This document shows positions 49,547 to 60,498 of a stretch of DNA of 64,000 nucleotides, piece by piece. The notes under the pieces were generated by a model that ran no database searches, was not told where the DNA came from, and worked only from the letters and a program-made list of their open reading frames with translations. The DNA comes from Komagataella phaffii GS115 (taxonomy: Eukaryota; Ascomycota; Pichiomycetes; Pichiales; Pichiaceae): contig NC_012964.1 of the NCBI RefSeq assembly GCF_000027005.1, positions 682,001-746,000 on the forward strand, written 5' to 3'. Position 1 is the first letter of the stretch; every line of letters starts with the position of its first letter. The position numbers and the translations under genes are program-made.

Positions 49547-50296
49547 ATGGAATACACCGATACGCATAGAGCACTAGTTCAAGTATTTATGGAGAACAAG
49601 ATGCTCACTATACCTGACATTAAGGAAGTACTGCAGGCTGTCAATGAAAGTGATAGAGAGATATCCGTCAACGACACCATCAAACTTATCAATGAGAAAT
49701 TACATTTTCTCCATCTGGAAATAAAATCTATAACACTCCAAGATACTACGGAAACCGTGTATTGCTTTGTTAACACATTACCGGACAAAGTCATGGAATT
49801 CTCTACTATTTTCAGCGTCACGGAAATTACAATCCTGAAGAAGCTAATCGAAATGATAATGCTGCATCGTTCCAATGATTCCGATGAAGAGTATTATATC
49901 AGTAGGAAAGAGGCCATCATATTAATTAGAGAGCAATCTAGTCTACAGGTGAATCAAGCGAATGATCTGCTCCATAAATTGGTGGAGAATAAATGGTTCG
50001 AACGTCGTGGTGATAAATATACTCTTTCTCCATTATGTCTCATAGAGTTGAAAGATATGCTAATTGAAAAATATCAAACTAGAAAGGAAAACGGAATCGT
50101 TAACATCTGTCAGCTATGTGAAGGAATAGTAACTTTAGGTGTCAGGTGCACTTGCTATATTCGTCTCCATCACGACTGTTTCAGAAAGTACAATGTCATT
50201 AACCCACAAGAAACATGTCCCAATGGCCACAATCTTCCGCAAGGTATGGTTGGAAAAATTTTCTACGAAGTACAAGAAAATGAAACCAACTCATAA
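49547..50296 (+). CDS. NSE1: SMC5-SMC6 complex RING subunit Nse1
   Basis: Nse1 with Nse3 and Nse4 forms the winged-helix subcomplex of SMC5/6, for recombination repair. The 249 residues have tandem winged helices (HRALVQVFMENKMLTIPDI, ITILKKLIEMIML, LLHKLVENKWFERRGDKYTL). A variant RING follows from about residue 187 (CQLCEGIVTLGVRCTCYIR, HHDCFRKY, CPNGHNLP). The last six bases overlap the end of BRE2. Confidence 0.9.
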   Translation: MEYTDTHRALVQVFMENKMLTIPDIKEVLQAVNESDREISVNDTIKLINEKLHFLHLEIKSITLQDTTETVYCFVNTLPDKVMEFSTIFSVTEITILKKLIEMIMLHRSNDSDEEYYISRKEAIILIREQSSLQVNQANDLLHKLVENKWFERRGDKYTLSPLCLIELKDMLIEKYQTRKENGIVNICQLCEGIVTLGVRCTCYIRLHHDCFRKYNVINPQETCPNGHNLPQGMVGKIFYEVQENETNS

Positions 50297-51337
50297 TCCA
50301 AGTTCATCCAACCATGCACTTTCGACCTCATCAATCAAGTCCCACACATATTCTTCTATTTTGGAGTCATCGTACAATTCGTTGTACATTAGGTATTCTT
50401 TCTCTCCTTGAGGAGCAAATTCAGGTTTATTAGCTGTGTTTAACTGTACTTTCCCTCCTCTGAAACAACTGGCCATGGGATAATAGCCCAAAGAACCATC
50501 ATCTCTGGCACCTTTCTTTAATTCCGAAGCTGGCGGAAGAAACTCATAAAGATTCTCAAAAGCAGTTCCTTTTGGTTCTCCATTCACAAAAACTTTGATA
50601 AATGATCCCTGTATTACGGGAGGCTTGTATCTGTCTTTATCGGGAATAGCTTTCTCACCAAACACGGTCACTGGGTTCAATAAATGATCCATAGGTTTCG
50701 TCACTACATAGTCATACTGTTCGAAAAACAGCTGGTTCTTATATTTAATAGGAATTTCGTCTCGGTCAATATCGTCAATCTTTATTCTGTCAGCTAATTG
50801 TATCAGTAACCCAATAGTATCACCCGTACCAAAGCTACCCATGAAATCTTGAGGTCTACTCAAATGAACCTTCTGCCCAGTCAGATCTCTGAAGCCGTAA
50901 CCATAAGCATCGTAACCAACTGGTGCTTCTAAAGAGGCTTCTCTTCTACCAAACCCCAGTCTAACGTGGGAATCTCCCTCAGAGTTTAGAATTTTAAACT
51001 CCACATATACCCTGCCTTGACGTATAGGTAGTGAACCTTTCACTGATCTCCAACAATCTTCAGATGTACATTGATCACAATCCTCATTTATGCACATTCT
51101 CTGTGATCTATCGAAATAGGAAAACCTGCCTTTATAAGGAGGCAAATCTGTAGTAGAATACATCTTGGAAAGTAAAAACGGATTAGGTCGACATGGTTTA
51201 TACTTGAAATCTCTTTTATTGTAGGGAATATCCTCAGTTGTGCCGCAGCCTGGCCCTAATTGAGGTGCTAGCAATGGTTGATATAAGTCCGACTCTTTGT
51301 AGGGAACAGGTTTCAGCCGGGGAATTTTTGAACTCAT
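50291..51337 (-). CDS. BRE2: COMPASS subunit, Ash2-type SPRY protein
   Basis: Bre2 with Sdc1 activates the Set1 H3K4 methyltransferase. The 348 residues from the ATG at 51337 (MSSKIPRLKPVPYKESDLYQ) carry the SPRY domain: GRVYVEFKILNSEGDSHVRL, GFGRREASLEAPVGYDAYGY, GFRDLTG, then GDTIGLLIQL and KVFVNGEPKGTAFENLYEF. The C-terminal Sdc1-binding helix (EEYVWDLIDEVES) is present. It is shorter than S. cerevisiae Bre2 (505), mainly in SPRY insertions. A non-ATG codon four residues upstream was not used. Confidence 0.9.
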   Translation of the reverse strand: MSSKIPRLKPVPYKESDLYQPLLAPQLGPGCGTTEDIPYNKRDFKYKPCRPNPFLLSKMYSTTDLPPYKGRFSYFDRSQRMCINEDCDQCTSEDCWRSVKGSLPIRQGRVYVEFKILNSEGDSHVRLGFGRREASLEAPVGYDAYGYGFRDLTGQKVHLSRPQDFMGSFGTGDTIGLLIQLADRIKIDDIDRDEIPIKYKNQLFFEQYDYVVTKPMDHLLNPVTVFGEKAIPDKDRYKPPVIQGSFIKVFVNGEPKGTAFENLYEFLPPASELKKGARDDGSLGYYPMASCFRGGKVQLNTANKPEFAPQGEKEYLMYNELYDDSKIEEYVWDLIDEVESAWLDELGL

Positions 51338-51529
51338 TAATATGTTCAATGATGGTTTATGCTATATAAGGTTGTTGGAGAGATTCTGGTAGAAGGAAGT
51401 TCTAGCTGTCTAGGCGGAGATCGCACATTAAGTTTTTGAATTTTTGGCCCGCTCTCCCATGTCTGTCCCCTTGCAAATGATTTCGAGCTACCCTCTGAAC
51501 TTCTAACCTTGAACCTCTGCCTTTTGGAT

Positions 51530-52981
51530 ATGAGTTCTTTCCCTAGGATCAATATTCCCAAGGTTCTGGAGGCTCAGGCCAAATACAATATGTTTACATG
51601 TGTAAGGCCGGTAGCCATGCACATTGAGAATCCTCACAGTTTACTCAACATGAAATTATGTGCCATTAAGGACAATATATGTGGAATTCCAGAACCTACA
51701 ACTTGTGGCTCAAAGATGCTGAAGAACTATAGATCCCCCTTCAAAGCTACAGTACTAGAAATGCTGGAAAACTATGGCACAGTTATTGTGGGCAAAACCA
51801 ACATGGATGAGTTAGGTATGGGAAGTACTAATACAAACAGCGTTTTTGGACCAGTCTACAACCCATCCTTTGATAAGACTCAAAAAAAATTGTCTAAGTA
51901 TACATTATCAGAATCACAAGACATCGAAGAAACTTATGATTTTCCCAAGCACATAGCTGGTGGATCATCTGGTGGATCTGCCGCTGCAGTGGCTTCTAAC
52001 GTTGTTGATTTTGCATTGGGCACAGATACTGGTGGCTCAGTAAGGCTACCTGCCTCTTACTGTGGCGTTGTTGGCTTCAAGCCGACTTATGGACGGCTTT
52101 CTCGTTGGGGAGTAATTCAATACGCTCAAAGTTTTGACACAGTCGGTATTTTATCTCGTGATGTAGACACTTCGAAAGTAGTTTTTGACTACTTGAACGA
52201 GTTTGACGAGAAAGATCCTACTTCGTTACTTCCATCTCATAGAGAGAGAATTGATGAGTTGGTTGAAACCAGAAACAAAGGCTTGCACAAGTTACGAATT
52301 GGAATACCCAAGCAACTGAATCTGGATATCGATTCGAACGTAAGAGAATCATGGATAAAGCTTATCTCACAACTATTCGATCAGGATCATGACATATACC
52401 CGGTAGATATACCATCCGTTGAACACAGCATACCCTCTTACTATACATTAGTACCGTCTGAAGCAGCATCTAATCTAGCACGTTACGACGGGATAAGATA
52501 TGGTTATAGAAGCAAATTGGACTCCAAGGGAGATGTTCTTTTTGCACCCACCAGAGATGAAGGATTTGGGGAAGAGGTCAAAAGGAGAATTTTAATCGGA
52601 AACTTTAACTTGTCTCACGAAGCATATATTATTCATTACTTAAAGGCCCAGAATTTAAGGCATCAAATAAAATTGGACTTTGATAAAGTTTTTCGTTTCC
52701 CTAACGTCCTAACTTCTTCTCAGCCTTCTTCGGAAGGAGTGGACATTTTAATTGCTCCAACAAGTCTTTCAACGGCGCCAACCGTGGAGGAAGCCAATTC
52801 GATGACTCCATTAGAGGTTTTCGTCAATGATGCACTAACTGTACCCTCGTCACTGGCTGGGCTACCCACTTGTAGTATTCCCATGAAAACACCAGAACCA
52901 ATTGGCATGCAAGTGATCGGTCAATTTGGTGACGATAACCTTGTGCTAAATGCCAGCCGTTTGATACAACAGTTCATGTAA
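51530..52981 (+). CDS. HER2: mitochondrial Glu-tRNA(Gln) amidotransferase subunit A
   Basis: GatA-type amidase of the GatFAB complex that makes Gln-tRNA(Gln) in mitochondria. The 483-residue product starts MSSFPRINIPKVLEAQAKYN. The Ser-cisSer-Lys triad is present: Lys47 (AIKDNI), cis-Ser in GGSSGGSAAA (about 143-152), and the nucleophile in TDTGGSVRLPASY (about 165-175). The short insert YTLSESQDIEETYDFPKHI before the triad is seen in fungal Her2. It is divergent from BRE2 and only 3 bp from the YTA7 stop. Confidence 0.94.
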   Translation: MSSFPRINIPKVLEAQAKYNMFTCVRPVAMHIENPHSLLNMKLCAIKDNICGIPEPTTCGSKMLKNYRSPFKATVLEMLENYGTVIVGKTNMDELGMGSTNTNSVFGPVYNPSFDKTQKKLSKYTLSESQDIEETYDFPKHIAGGSSGGSAAAVASNVVDFALGTDTGGSVRLPASYCGVVGFKPTYGRLSRWGVIQYAQSFDTVGILSRDVDTSKVVFDYLNEFDEKDPTSLLPSHRERIDELVETRNKGLHKLRIGIPKQLNLDIDSNVRESWIKLISQLFDQDHDIYPVDIPSVEHSIPSYYTLVPSEAASNLARYDGIRYGYRSKLDSKGDVLFAPTRDEGFGEEVKRRILIGNFNLSHEAYIIHYLKAQNLRHQIKLDFDKVFRFPNVLTSSQPSSEGVDILIAPTSLSTAPTVEEANSMTPLEVFVNDALTVPSSLAGLPTCSIPMKTPEPIGMQVIGQFGDDNLVLNASRLIQQFM

Positions 52982-52984
52982 ATA

Positions 52985-55900
52985 TTAAATCCTGTTAATA
53001 TACTCTTCTATTTTAGTCAAAGTCCCTTTTTTGTTCAATTGCTTTCGGTCGTCCCAGATAATCTTAGTTAACTGAGAATTATGCTCCTGCAGTTGATCTA
53101 TGTTGAACTTTACAGTTTTATTTACCAGAAGCTCTTTGAGCCTATTGGCATATTCTTGATCATACTCTAAATTAACATTGAATCTTGCGTGGAACTCTTG
53201 AATGTCCGGTCCGGAGTCAGGATCAAGGTTGGGTGGTTCACTCGCATTCGAGTTAGTCTCACCCTTGGCCTCTAGCACGGATTCCTCATTAGAAGCACTT
53301 GTGGCCCCAATATCTTTGGTACTTTCAGCTAATGGGGGCTGAAGAAGCTCAGTAGACTCAAAGATGTCGCTCACCGCTATTCCATTAGGCGGTTTTATTT
53401 GAGCCTGCAATTGATTCTGCGATCCACCAGGCAGTTCTGAATCTTCAACCAATACGGTCTGATCTCCCTCTGGAGCCTGGGTGCTAGTCGCCATAAAAGT
53501 ATCTTCAACAAGAGAAGGGACCAAATTCTCTGAATTCGAAGTTGGATTGATGCCTGGTTCTGCAGTTTCTGCTTGCTGAGATTCGTATAGTATTCTTGTA
53601 GAATCTTCTTGACCGGCTTCTTCCGGCTTGCTGTCTGTGTGCACATTGATAAAGGCTTGATCCAGTGCTAATTGATTCTTGCTTTGTTGAAGATATTTTC
53701 TTTGTCTTTCTGTCTCTCTTGCATGCATCATTTTACACTCCTTGATGAAATTAGCATCACCTATTTCTTCTATTCCCACTTGGGCATTTGCAAACATTTC
53801 CGAAGCCTTCAATAGTCTCTCACGTTCCCCAAACTCGCGTGCATCTCTGTAAATCATTTCAACGTCTTTAAGAAATTGCTTTGGCTCACTATAGAAGCCA
53901 TTCCAAATTCTTTCTTCTATTACATCAAGATCCATGTTATAAAACTTTTTCCCAGTAGCAACCTCTAATATCATGTCTCCGTCACGTTGATAGGGCTGAT
54001 CTTCAGGATGAATGTTGCTAATGTAGTCATGGAACAAGTGAACCAGATAAGAATCATCAATGGTGGGCTTTCTAAATCGTTTATACCTTTGTTTGAATAG
54101 TTCCATCAAAGCACTCAGTTTGATCTTCAACATGTTTTTGAGTCTCATATCTAGTTTTTCCAATTGTTTTACTGTGCTTTTATCATTTGCTTCTACTGTA
54201 GATTCCTGTTGCACTTGGGGTAAGTCCCTCAACTTTCGTCTAGGCCTAGTATCAATTTCGTTGAACTCGATTGGCTTCAAATTAAGAGCAGCAAATATTT
54301 GCTCAAAATAATCTCTTCTTTCATCTTTATCTGGGTATTTCAGTTCAATTACATTCTTGAACTCGAAAACATCCAACAAAATTTGTTTCTCTTCCGCAAC
54401 CAGTCTTGAGGAGTCAAGTAATCCTAAAATCAAGAGCTGATCATTGGCATCAGCACTTCTTAAAAGAGCCGATATAGTTGAAATAACAGTGTCTGGAACA
54501 GATCTAAACCAAATATCCAAAGATGGAACTATCACTATTGAGGGTTTGTGTTTCTTTGCTTCCATGAACTTTTGTACTATGACCGCTTCCAAAGTTGATG
54601 AGGAATTGGAACTATCATTGTACAGGGTTCCCAAGTCTAACGACTGGACATGGTAACCTTCCATGTGATGCAAAATAGCTGGTCCGAGATATATTTGTCC
54701 CATTCCTGAACCACCTGAAATCAATAATCTTGGTTTATAAACTCTGGATCGTTTCAATGACTGAATAAGTTCCTGTCTGTCAAATTTATTTTTTCCCATG
54801 CTGGAATAGTCAACATACTGTGAATCCTCCAATAATGTCACCCTTTTTTCAGTTGGTAAAGATTGGTGTAATTCTGCTATTATATTGTCTAGGTTCTTTT
54901 TAAGTAGGGACTCCAACGACTTGGGAAGGGGGTTACTGGGGCTTGCAATAGATCGAGCACTTGAAGGGATTATTTTCTCCAAAGCTAGCATGAAATCATT
55001 TGAGGAGACTTCTATTTTGGAGGGGTCTATTTGTAATTTCAGTTGGCTTTGATAAACTTGAGGATACTTTCTTTGGATACTGTTCAATGCTGCTTCCGTG
55101 CACAAAGCCCGCAAATCCGAACCACCGTAACCTTTTGTCAATTCTGCAAGTTTTTCGACGAAAGTTGGTTCCAGTGGAGGGCTCCAGTTTTTGGTTTGAA
55201 TTTGAAGAATTTCCTTTCTTGCTCTGAGATCTGGTAATGGGAAATAAAACTCCCTATCAAATCGCCCAGGTCTTCTGAGAGCGGGATCAACTGAATCTGG
55301 GCGGTTCGTTGCACCAATTACAATGACCTGACCTCTATTGTCCATCCCATCCATGAGGGCCAAAAGTGTAGACACGATGGAGGCGTGGATCTGCTCTTGC
55401 TTCGACGACCTCACCGGAGCCAAGCCATCAATTTCGTCAAAAAAGATAATGCTTGGCTGTTGGTTTTTAGCTTCTTCAAACAGTAGTCTCAGTTGCCTTT
55501 CTGCCTCTCCTACCCACTTGGAGAGGCAGTCTGCACCTTTGCGCATAAAAAATGTAACTTTTGTATTTCCTGTAGAACAGGATGCGGCTAGCGCTCTAGC
55601 CATGAGAGTCTTACCAGTTCCTGGAGGACCGTGAAACAGAACACCACGGGGTGGTGTGATGTGAAAACGTGTGTAAACTTCAGGATACAATAAAGGCAAC
55701 ATAACCATTTCCTTCAGTTGATTAATGTAATTGTCCAAGCCTCCAACGCTAGTAAAATCAATGTTCATATCGACACCTAAAGGATCTGAGTCAGCCAAAG
55801 AGTTCTTTTTTGATTTGATAACTTTACCCATGTTAGCTGGACCGGTATTAAATTTTGCATTAGGATCTTTCCTGTTGCTTTTAGAGTTGATCGGCGCAAT

Positions 55901-56857
55901 TTCATCCTCAGATGAAGAGCTAGAGTCGTTATTTAATGCCGTGAGTCCAGGTACATTTTGACCAAAGATTGAAGTTACATCACTGCCTCCAAATGGACCT
56001 ACAGTGGGGAACAGACGCTTCAATCGATTGGCATGAGAACTGTATGCTCGTTTTTTCGGAGTTGGGGGGTTCACTAGTTCAGTTATCTCATTTGCAAGTG
56101 GGGGTGGGATAGTATAATCAACGTTCTTCCTGTTCCTCAGGTTCAGCTTTCTGGAAGGGGGAGTATTTGGAGGAGAATCCTTGAGATCTTCGAGCTCTTG
56201 TTGGATCGAGGATGCGGCATGATCAGAAACTTCTACAGATTGGGAAGCGTTAGCATCATCCTCTTCCTCTTCAGAATCGAGTATTTGTCTTCTTGACTTT
56301 CTGGACTGAGAATTGGAGCCTTTTGACCTGGAACTGCGAGTTCTTCGAGCTCTGCGACGACCCTTGGATTTGGAATCATCGTAATCAAAATCGTCCTTCA
56401 CTATGAACTCTTCATCAGCCTTTCTCTTTGCGAATCTTTCCTCCTCAGAGGTTAATCCATCAAATTCAGAGTCAGCCTGATCATCGCCGTTGTAATCTTC
56501 AGAATCATTGTATTCGCTTTCTTTATCGCTATGTTCATTCTTCACGTTATTATCGGTTTGGTCAACCTGGACTGTGGTATTTTCAGTAGGGTCGTTATGG
56601 CCATTTTCATTGACATTTTCATTAGTCAACTTGTCGCCGCCATCATCGTCGTCCTGATCCTGGTATGCCTGGTCAAAGATAGCATCCTCGTTATAATTTA
56701 CCTTTTGCTTTTTACGCCTGGGAGGTAAAATCTCATCTTCTTCGTTGGAATGTTTCTCCTCGGTGAGAATATCACTCGTTTGACGACGATGCCTAGCTCT
56801 AACTCTGGGGGACGATTCCACGGAATTGTTTTGGGACGGCGTCCTTCTGCGAACCAT
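52985..56857 (-). CDS. YTA7: bromodomain AAA ATPase Yta7 (ATAD2 family)
   Basis: Yta7 regulates nucleosome density and histone-gene transcription. The 1290-residue product has an acidic, phosphorylatable N-terminus (about 1-350). AAA1 carries Walker A GPPGTGKT near 408, Walker B IIFFDEIDG, and the arginine fingers RRPGRFDR. AAA2 has a degenerate Walker A (SGGSGMGQ), as in the family. A bromodomain at about 965-1080 follows (MELFKQRYKRFRKPTIDDSY, DLDVIEERIWNGFYSEPKQF). The domain order is that of S. cerevisiae Yta7 (1379 residues). Confidence 0.95.
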   Translation of the reverse strand: MVRRRTPSQNNSVESSPRVRARHRRQTSDILTEEKHSNEEDEILPPRRKKQKVNYNEDAIFDQAYQDQDDDDGGDKLTNENVNENGHNDPTENTTVQVDQTDNNVKNEHSDKESEYNDSEDYNGDDQADSEFDGLTSEEERFAKRKADEEFIVKDDFDYDDSKSKGRRRARRTRSSRSKGSNSQSRKSRRQILDSEEEEDDANASQSVEVSDHAASSIQQELEDLKDSPPNTPPSRKLNLRNRKNVDYTIPPPLANEITELVNPPTPKKRAYSSHANRLKRLFPTVGPFGGSDVTSIFGQNVPGLTALNNDSSSSSEDEIAPINSKSNRKDPNAKFNTGPANMGKVIKSKKNSLADSDPLGVDMNIDFTSVGGLDNYINQLKEMVMLPLLYPEVYTRFHITPPRGVLFHGPPGTGKTLMARALAASCSTGNTKVTFFMRKGADCLSKWVGEAERQLRLLFEEAKNQQPSIIFFDEIDGLAPVRSSKQEQIHASIVSTLLALMDGMDNRGQVIVIGATNRPDSVDPALRRPGRFDREFYFPLPDLRARKEILQIQTKNWSPPLEPTFVEKLAELTKGYGGSDLRALCTEAALNSIQRKYPQVYQSQLKLQIDPSKIEVSSNDFMLALEKIIPSSARSIASPSNPLPKSLESLLKKNLDNIIAELHQSLPTEKRVTLLEDSQYVDYSSMGKNKFDRQELIQSLKRSRVYKPRLLISGGSGMGQIYLGPAILHHMEGYHVQSLDLGTLYNDSSNSSSTLEAVIVQKFMEAKKHKPSIVIVPSLDIWFRSVPDTVISTISALLRSADANDQLLILGLLDSSRLVAEEKQILLDVFEFKNVIELKYPDKDERRDYFEQIFAALNLKPIEFNEIDTRPRRKLRDLPQVQQESTVEANDKSTVKQLEKLDMRLKNMLKIKLSALMELFKQRYKRFRKPTIDDSYLVHLFHDYISNIHPEDQPYQRDGDMILEVATGKKFYNMDLDVIEERIWNGFYSEPKQFLKDVEMIYRDAREFGERERLLKASEMFANAQVGIEEIGDANFIKECKMMHARETERQRKYLQQSKNQLALDQAFINVHTDSKPEEAGQEDSTRILYESQQAETAEPGINPTSNSENLVPSLVEDTFMATSTQAPEGDQTVLVEDSELPGGSQNQLQAQIKPPNGIAVSDIFESTELLQPPLAESTKDIGATSASNEESVLEAKGETNSNASEPPNLDPDSGPDIQEFHARFNVNLEYDQEYANRLKELLVNKTVKFNIDQLQEHNSQLTKIIWDDRKQLNKKGTLTKIEEYINRI

Positions 56858-57528
56858 CTACCTTCTGAATGTATCAAAAGTACTCAATTGAAGACCAGTA
56901 ATTCAGATATGATACTTTGAGGACAAATTAATCCGACTGTGCTGTCTTCAGTGGTTCGAAGATCTAGTTACTAGGCACCAAAGTGAAAGGTGATGAAAGA
57001 GACGTACGAAAATGGTAACTGATAGACCATACGCGAAGTCAGCGCGCTTTTTCATTAGCCTTGAAATGGTCGTCTGGGAACCGCTCGGGACACCGTCTCA
57101 CGTACTAAGATCGAGGCTGACAGAGTGAACTACAACTTTTAGCTTTTAGAACGTTGAAAAATCATCGATTTTGGAAAAGATTCAGCTGCTCTTGAGCAAT
57201 TAATAAAAACTAGATAATCGCAAGCATATATTATGCTTTAAACGCACCAGTTAGGCCCGAATTTGTTCCTGAATTTCTCTGCTCCGGCGATGAGCTATTA
57301 TCGTAAGGTGATTTTCTTAGTCTCGAAGGTGTCAAATCCATAAAAAAGAGCGATGCAGCCAGGGAGAAGATCTTTCTTCTCTTGCTATAAATCAAACATT
57401 ATTCATACAGAGTTTAATCGATTCAACAAAGCATAACATTGATTGCAATTGGTTCCGTCTTGAACTGCTAAGGAGAACAATCATAAATTAGTATTTTGTT
57501 TGCTTGTTAGACTCAAATCGAATTACAG
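56858..57528. promoter_or_regulatory. divergent promoter region YTA7 / PFK1
   Basis: 671 bp. A TATAAA at 57386-57391, 138 bp before the PFK1 ATG, probably belongs to PFK1, which should be strongly expressed. An ACGCGAA (MCB-like) near 57032 is on the YTA7 side. No ORF or RNA gene was seen. Confidence 0.6.
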
Positions 57529-60498
57529 ATGCCAGAACCATCTATAAGTGCACTTTCCTTCACTTCGTTTGTCACTAATGATGACAAACTGTTTGAAGAG
57601 ACTTTCAATTTTTACACGAAGTTGGGCTTCCACGCAACACGCTCATATGTTAAAGACAACCGGTCAGACTTTGAATTGACGGGGATTTCCACGGATTCAA
57701 TCAAGGAAATCTGGCTGGAAAGTTTCCCACTATCTGAAGTGGTCGAAACGTCAGCTGGTAGAGAGTTGAGAAAACCACTGCAAGAATCTGTGGGCTACCA
57801 ATCTGAAGCTCTTCTGGGATATTCTCCCTACCAGAGTGACGGTGTTGTTATAAAATTAAGGTTATCAAATCATGACCTTCAGAAAAACAAAGACTTGCCC
57901 GGTGAAGTTACGTTTTTCACCGCTAGTATCGACAAATTAAGAGCTAAACTCATTGAAATTGGTGCTGAGATAATTCCCTCAGAAATAGACCTTGTTGAAT
58001 TTTCAACCAAGGATCCTATGGGCGACGTCATTAGCTTTTCTTCTTATCCCTCTTTGAGTTCCAAGAAGATTACCTCTCCAGACTTTTTCCTCCACCCTAA
58101 GAAGGAAGTACGCTCCCAAGAATCAATAGTTGAGCAGGTTAAATCTGAAGAAGGTAAGAAGAAGATTGCCATCATAACTTCAGGTGGAGACGCACCGGGA
58201 ATGAATGCTGCAGTAAGGGCTGTGACAAGAGCCGGTATTTTCTATGGCTGTAAAGTTTACGCTTGTTATGAAGGTTACACTGGACTGGTTAAGGGTGGTG
58301 ATATGTTAAAGGAACTGCAGTGGCAAGATGTCCGTGGTTTACTTTCCATTGGTGGTACCATAATTGGTACTGCAAGAAGTAAGGAATTCAGAGAACGATG
58401 GGGCCGTCTTCAAGCTTGCTACAATATGGTCAGCAATGGTATTGATGCGTTAGTTGTTTGTGGAGGTGACGGATCTCTTACAGGTGCCGATCTATTTCGA
58501 AATGAATGGCCTGAACTGATAAAGGAACTTTTGGGTGAGGGCAAAATTACAAAAGAACAATATGAAACACACAGAAACTTGACAATCGTAGGTCTCGTTG
58601 GTTCTATCGATAACGATATGTGCGGAACTGATTCCACAATTGGTGCTTATTCCTCATTGGAGAGAATCATAGAGCTGGTAGACTACATCGATGCTACTGC
58701 CGCCTCCCATTCACGAGCCTTCGTGGTGGAAGTCATGGGTAGACATTGTGGATGGTTAGGTTTAATGTCCGGAATTGCTACTGGAGCTGATTACATTTTC
58801 ATCCCTGAAAGACCTCCAAGTGAAACAAACTGGAAGGACGACTTGAAGAAAGTCTGTTTGAGACATAGAGAGAAAGGACGCAGGAAGACCACCGTTATTG
58901 TTGCTGAAGGTGCTATTGATGACCAACTGAACCCTATCACTTCTGAAGAGGTGAAAGATGTACTAGTGGAGATTGGTTTGGACACTCGTATTACCCGTCT
59001 AGGACATGTCCAAAGAGGTGGAGCTCCGTGTGCTTTTGATAGATTCTTGGCCACTGTTCAAGGTGTTGATGCTGTTAGGGCTGTTTTAGAAAGCACCCCA
59101 GCAATTCCTTCTCCTGTCATCAGCATTTTGGAGAACAAAATTGTTCGCCAGCCGTTGGTGGAATCTGTTGCTCAAACAAAGACTGTCAGTGATGCTATCG
59201 AGGCCAAGGATTTCGATAAAGCTTTGAAATTAAGAGACCAAGAGTTTGCCACATCATATGAGAGCTTCCTGTCCGTTTCCAAGTATGACGATGGATCATA
59301 TCTAGTACCAGAGAGCTCAAGATTAAATATTGCCATCATCCATGTGGGAGCTCCAACATCTGCGTTGAATCCTGCCACAAGAGTTGCTACTTTGAACTCG
59401 TTGGCAAAAGGACACAGAGTTTTTGCTATTCGAAACGGATTTGCAGGATTAATTCGCCACGGCGCTGTACGAGAGCTCAACTGGATTGATGTTGAGGACT
59501 GGCACAACACAGGTGGGTCGGAGATTGGTACCAACAGAAGTCTTCCTAGTGATGATATGGGCACTGTGGCGTACTACTTCCAGCAATACAAGTTTGATGG
59601 TCTTATTATTATCGGTGGATTTGAAGCTTTCACAGCTCTGTACCAGCTGGACGCAGCTCGTGCTCAGTATCCTATCTTCAATATTCCAATGTGTTGTCTT
59701 CCAGCTACTGTTTCTAATAACGTTCCTGGTACCGAGTATTCCTTAGGGTCTGACACATGTCTAAACACCTTGTCTGGATACTGTGATGCTGTGAAACAAT
59801 CTGCTTCTGCTAGTAGAAGAAGAACATTTGTTGTGGAAGTTCAAGGTGGATACTCAGGATATCTTGCCAGCTACGCTGGTCTGATCACAGGAGCTTTGGC
59901 TGTTTATACTCCTGAAAACCCAATCAACCTTCAAACAGTGCAGGAAGACATTGAATTGTTGACTCGAACATACGAGGAAGACGATGGTAAGAACAGATCG
60001 GGTAAAATCTTTATTCATAATGAAAAGGCTTCAAAGGTTTACACCACGGATCTGATTGCTGCTATCATAGGTGAAGCTGGAAAGGGTAGGTTTGAGAGCC
60101 GTACTGCCGTGCCTGGTCATGTACAACAGGGTAAATCTCCCTCATCTATTGACCGGGTTAATGCCTGCAGACTGGCTATCAAATGTTGTAACTTCATCGA
60201 GGACGCCAATTTCCAGGTGAAACACAATGCCAATTTGAGCGCCGACGAACGTCATTTGAGATTCTTTTACGATGACGGAGTTAAGACATCTGCAGTGAGC
60301 GGCAAATCTTCCGTGATAGATGATAACACGTCAGTGGTCATTGGAATCCAAGGTTCCGAGGTTACATTCACTCCTGTAAAACAGCTATGGGAGAAGGAAA
60401 CTCATCATAAGTGGCGAAAGGGTAAGAACGTTCATTGGGAGCAGTTGAACATTGTCTCTGACCTCTTGAGTGGTCGTTTGTCTATTCGTACCACGTAA
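57529..60498 (+). CDS. PFK1: 6-phosphofructokinase alpha subunit
   Basis: Commits fructose-6-phosphate to glycolysis; in Komagataella the enzyme is a hetero-oligomer of alpha, beta and gamma subunits. The 989-residue product has a glyoxalase-like N-terminal domain (about 1-190). The catalytic PFK half follows (SGGDAPGMNAAVRA near 218, VVCGGDGSLTGA, GSIDNDMCGTDST, EVMGRHCGWLG, HVQRGGAPCAFDR). The regulatory half (from about 600) has GGFEAFTALYQL in place of the active-site GGDGS, which is expected. The start MPEPSISALSFTSF is the first ATG in frame. Confidence 0.97.
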   Translation: MPEPSISALSFTSFVTNDDKLFEETFNFYTKLGFHATRSYVKDNRSDFELTGISTDSIKEIWLESFPLSEVVETSAGRELRKPLQESVGYQSEALLGYSPYQSDGVVIKLRLSNHDLQKNKDLPGEVTFFTASIDKLRAKLIEIGAEIIPSEIDLVEFSTKDPMGDVISFSSYPSLSSKKITSPDFFLHPKKEVRSQESIVEQVKSEEGKKKIAIITSGGDAPGMNAAVRAVTRAGIFYGCKVYACYEGYTGLVKGGDMLKELQWQDVRGLLSIGGTIIGTARSKEFRERWGRLQACYNMVSNGIDALVVCGGDGSLTGADLFRNEWPELIKELLGEGKITKEQYETHRNLTIVGLVGSIDNDMCGTDSTIGAYSSLERIIELVDYIDATAASHSRAFVVEVMGRHCGWLGLMSGIATGADYIFIPERPPSETNWKDDLKKVCLRHREKGRRKTTVIVAEGAIDDQLNPITSEEVKDVLVEIGLDTRITRLGHVQRGGAPCAFDRFLATVQGVDAVRAVLESTPAIPSPVISILENKIVRQPLVESVAQTKTVSDAIEAKDFDKALKLRDQEFATSYESFLSVSKYDDGSYLVPESSRLNIAIIHVGAPTSALNPATRVATLNSLAKGHRVFAIRNGFAGLIRHGAVRELNWIDVEDWHNTGGSEIGTNRSLPSDDMGTVAYYFQQYKFDGLIIIGGFEAFTALYQLDAARAQYPIFNIPMCCLPATVSNNVPGTEYSLGSDTCLNTLSGYCDAVKQSASASRRRTFVVEVQGGYSGYLASYAGLITGALAVYTPENPINLQTVQEDIELLTRTYEEDDGKNRSGKIFIHNEKASKVYTTDLIAAIIGEAGKGRFESRTAVPGHVQQGKSPSSIDRVNACRLAIKCCNFIEDANFQVKHNANLSADERHLRFFYDDGVKTSAVSGKSSVIDDNTSVVIGIQGSEVTFTPVKQLWEKETHHKWRKGKNVHWEQLNIVSDLLSGRLSIRTT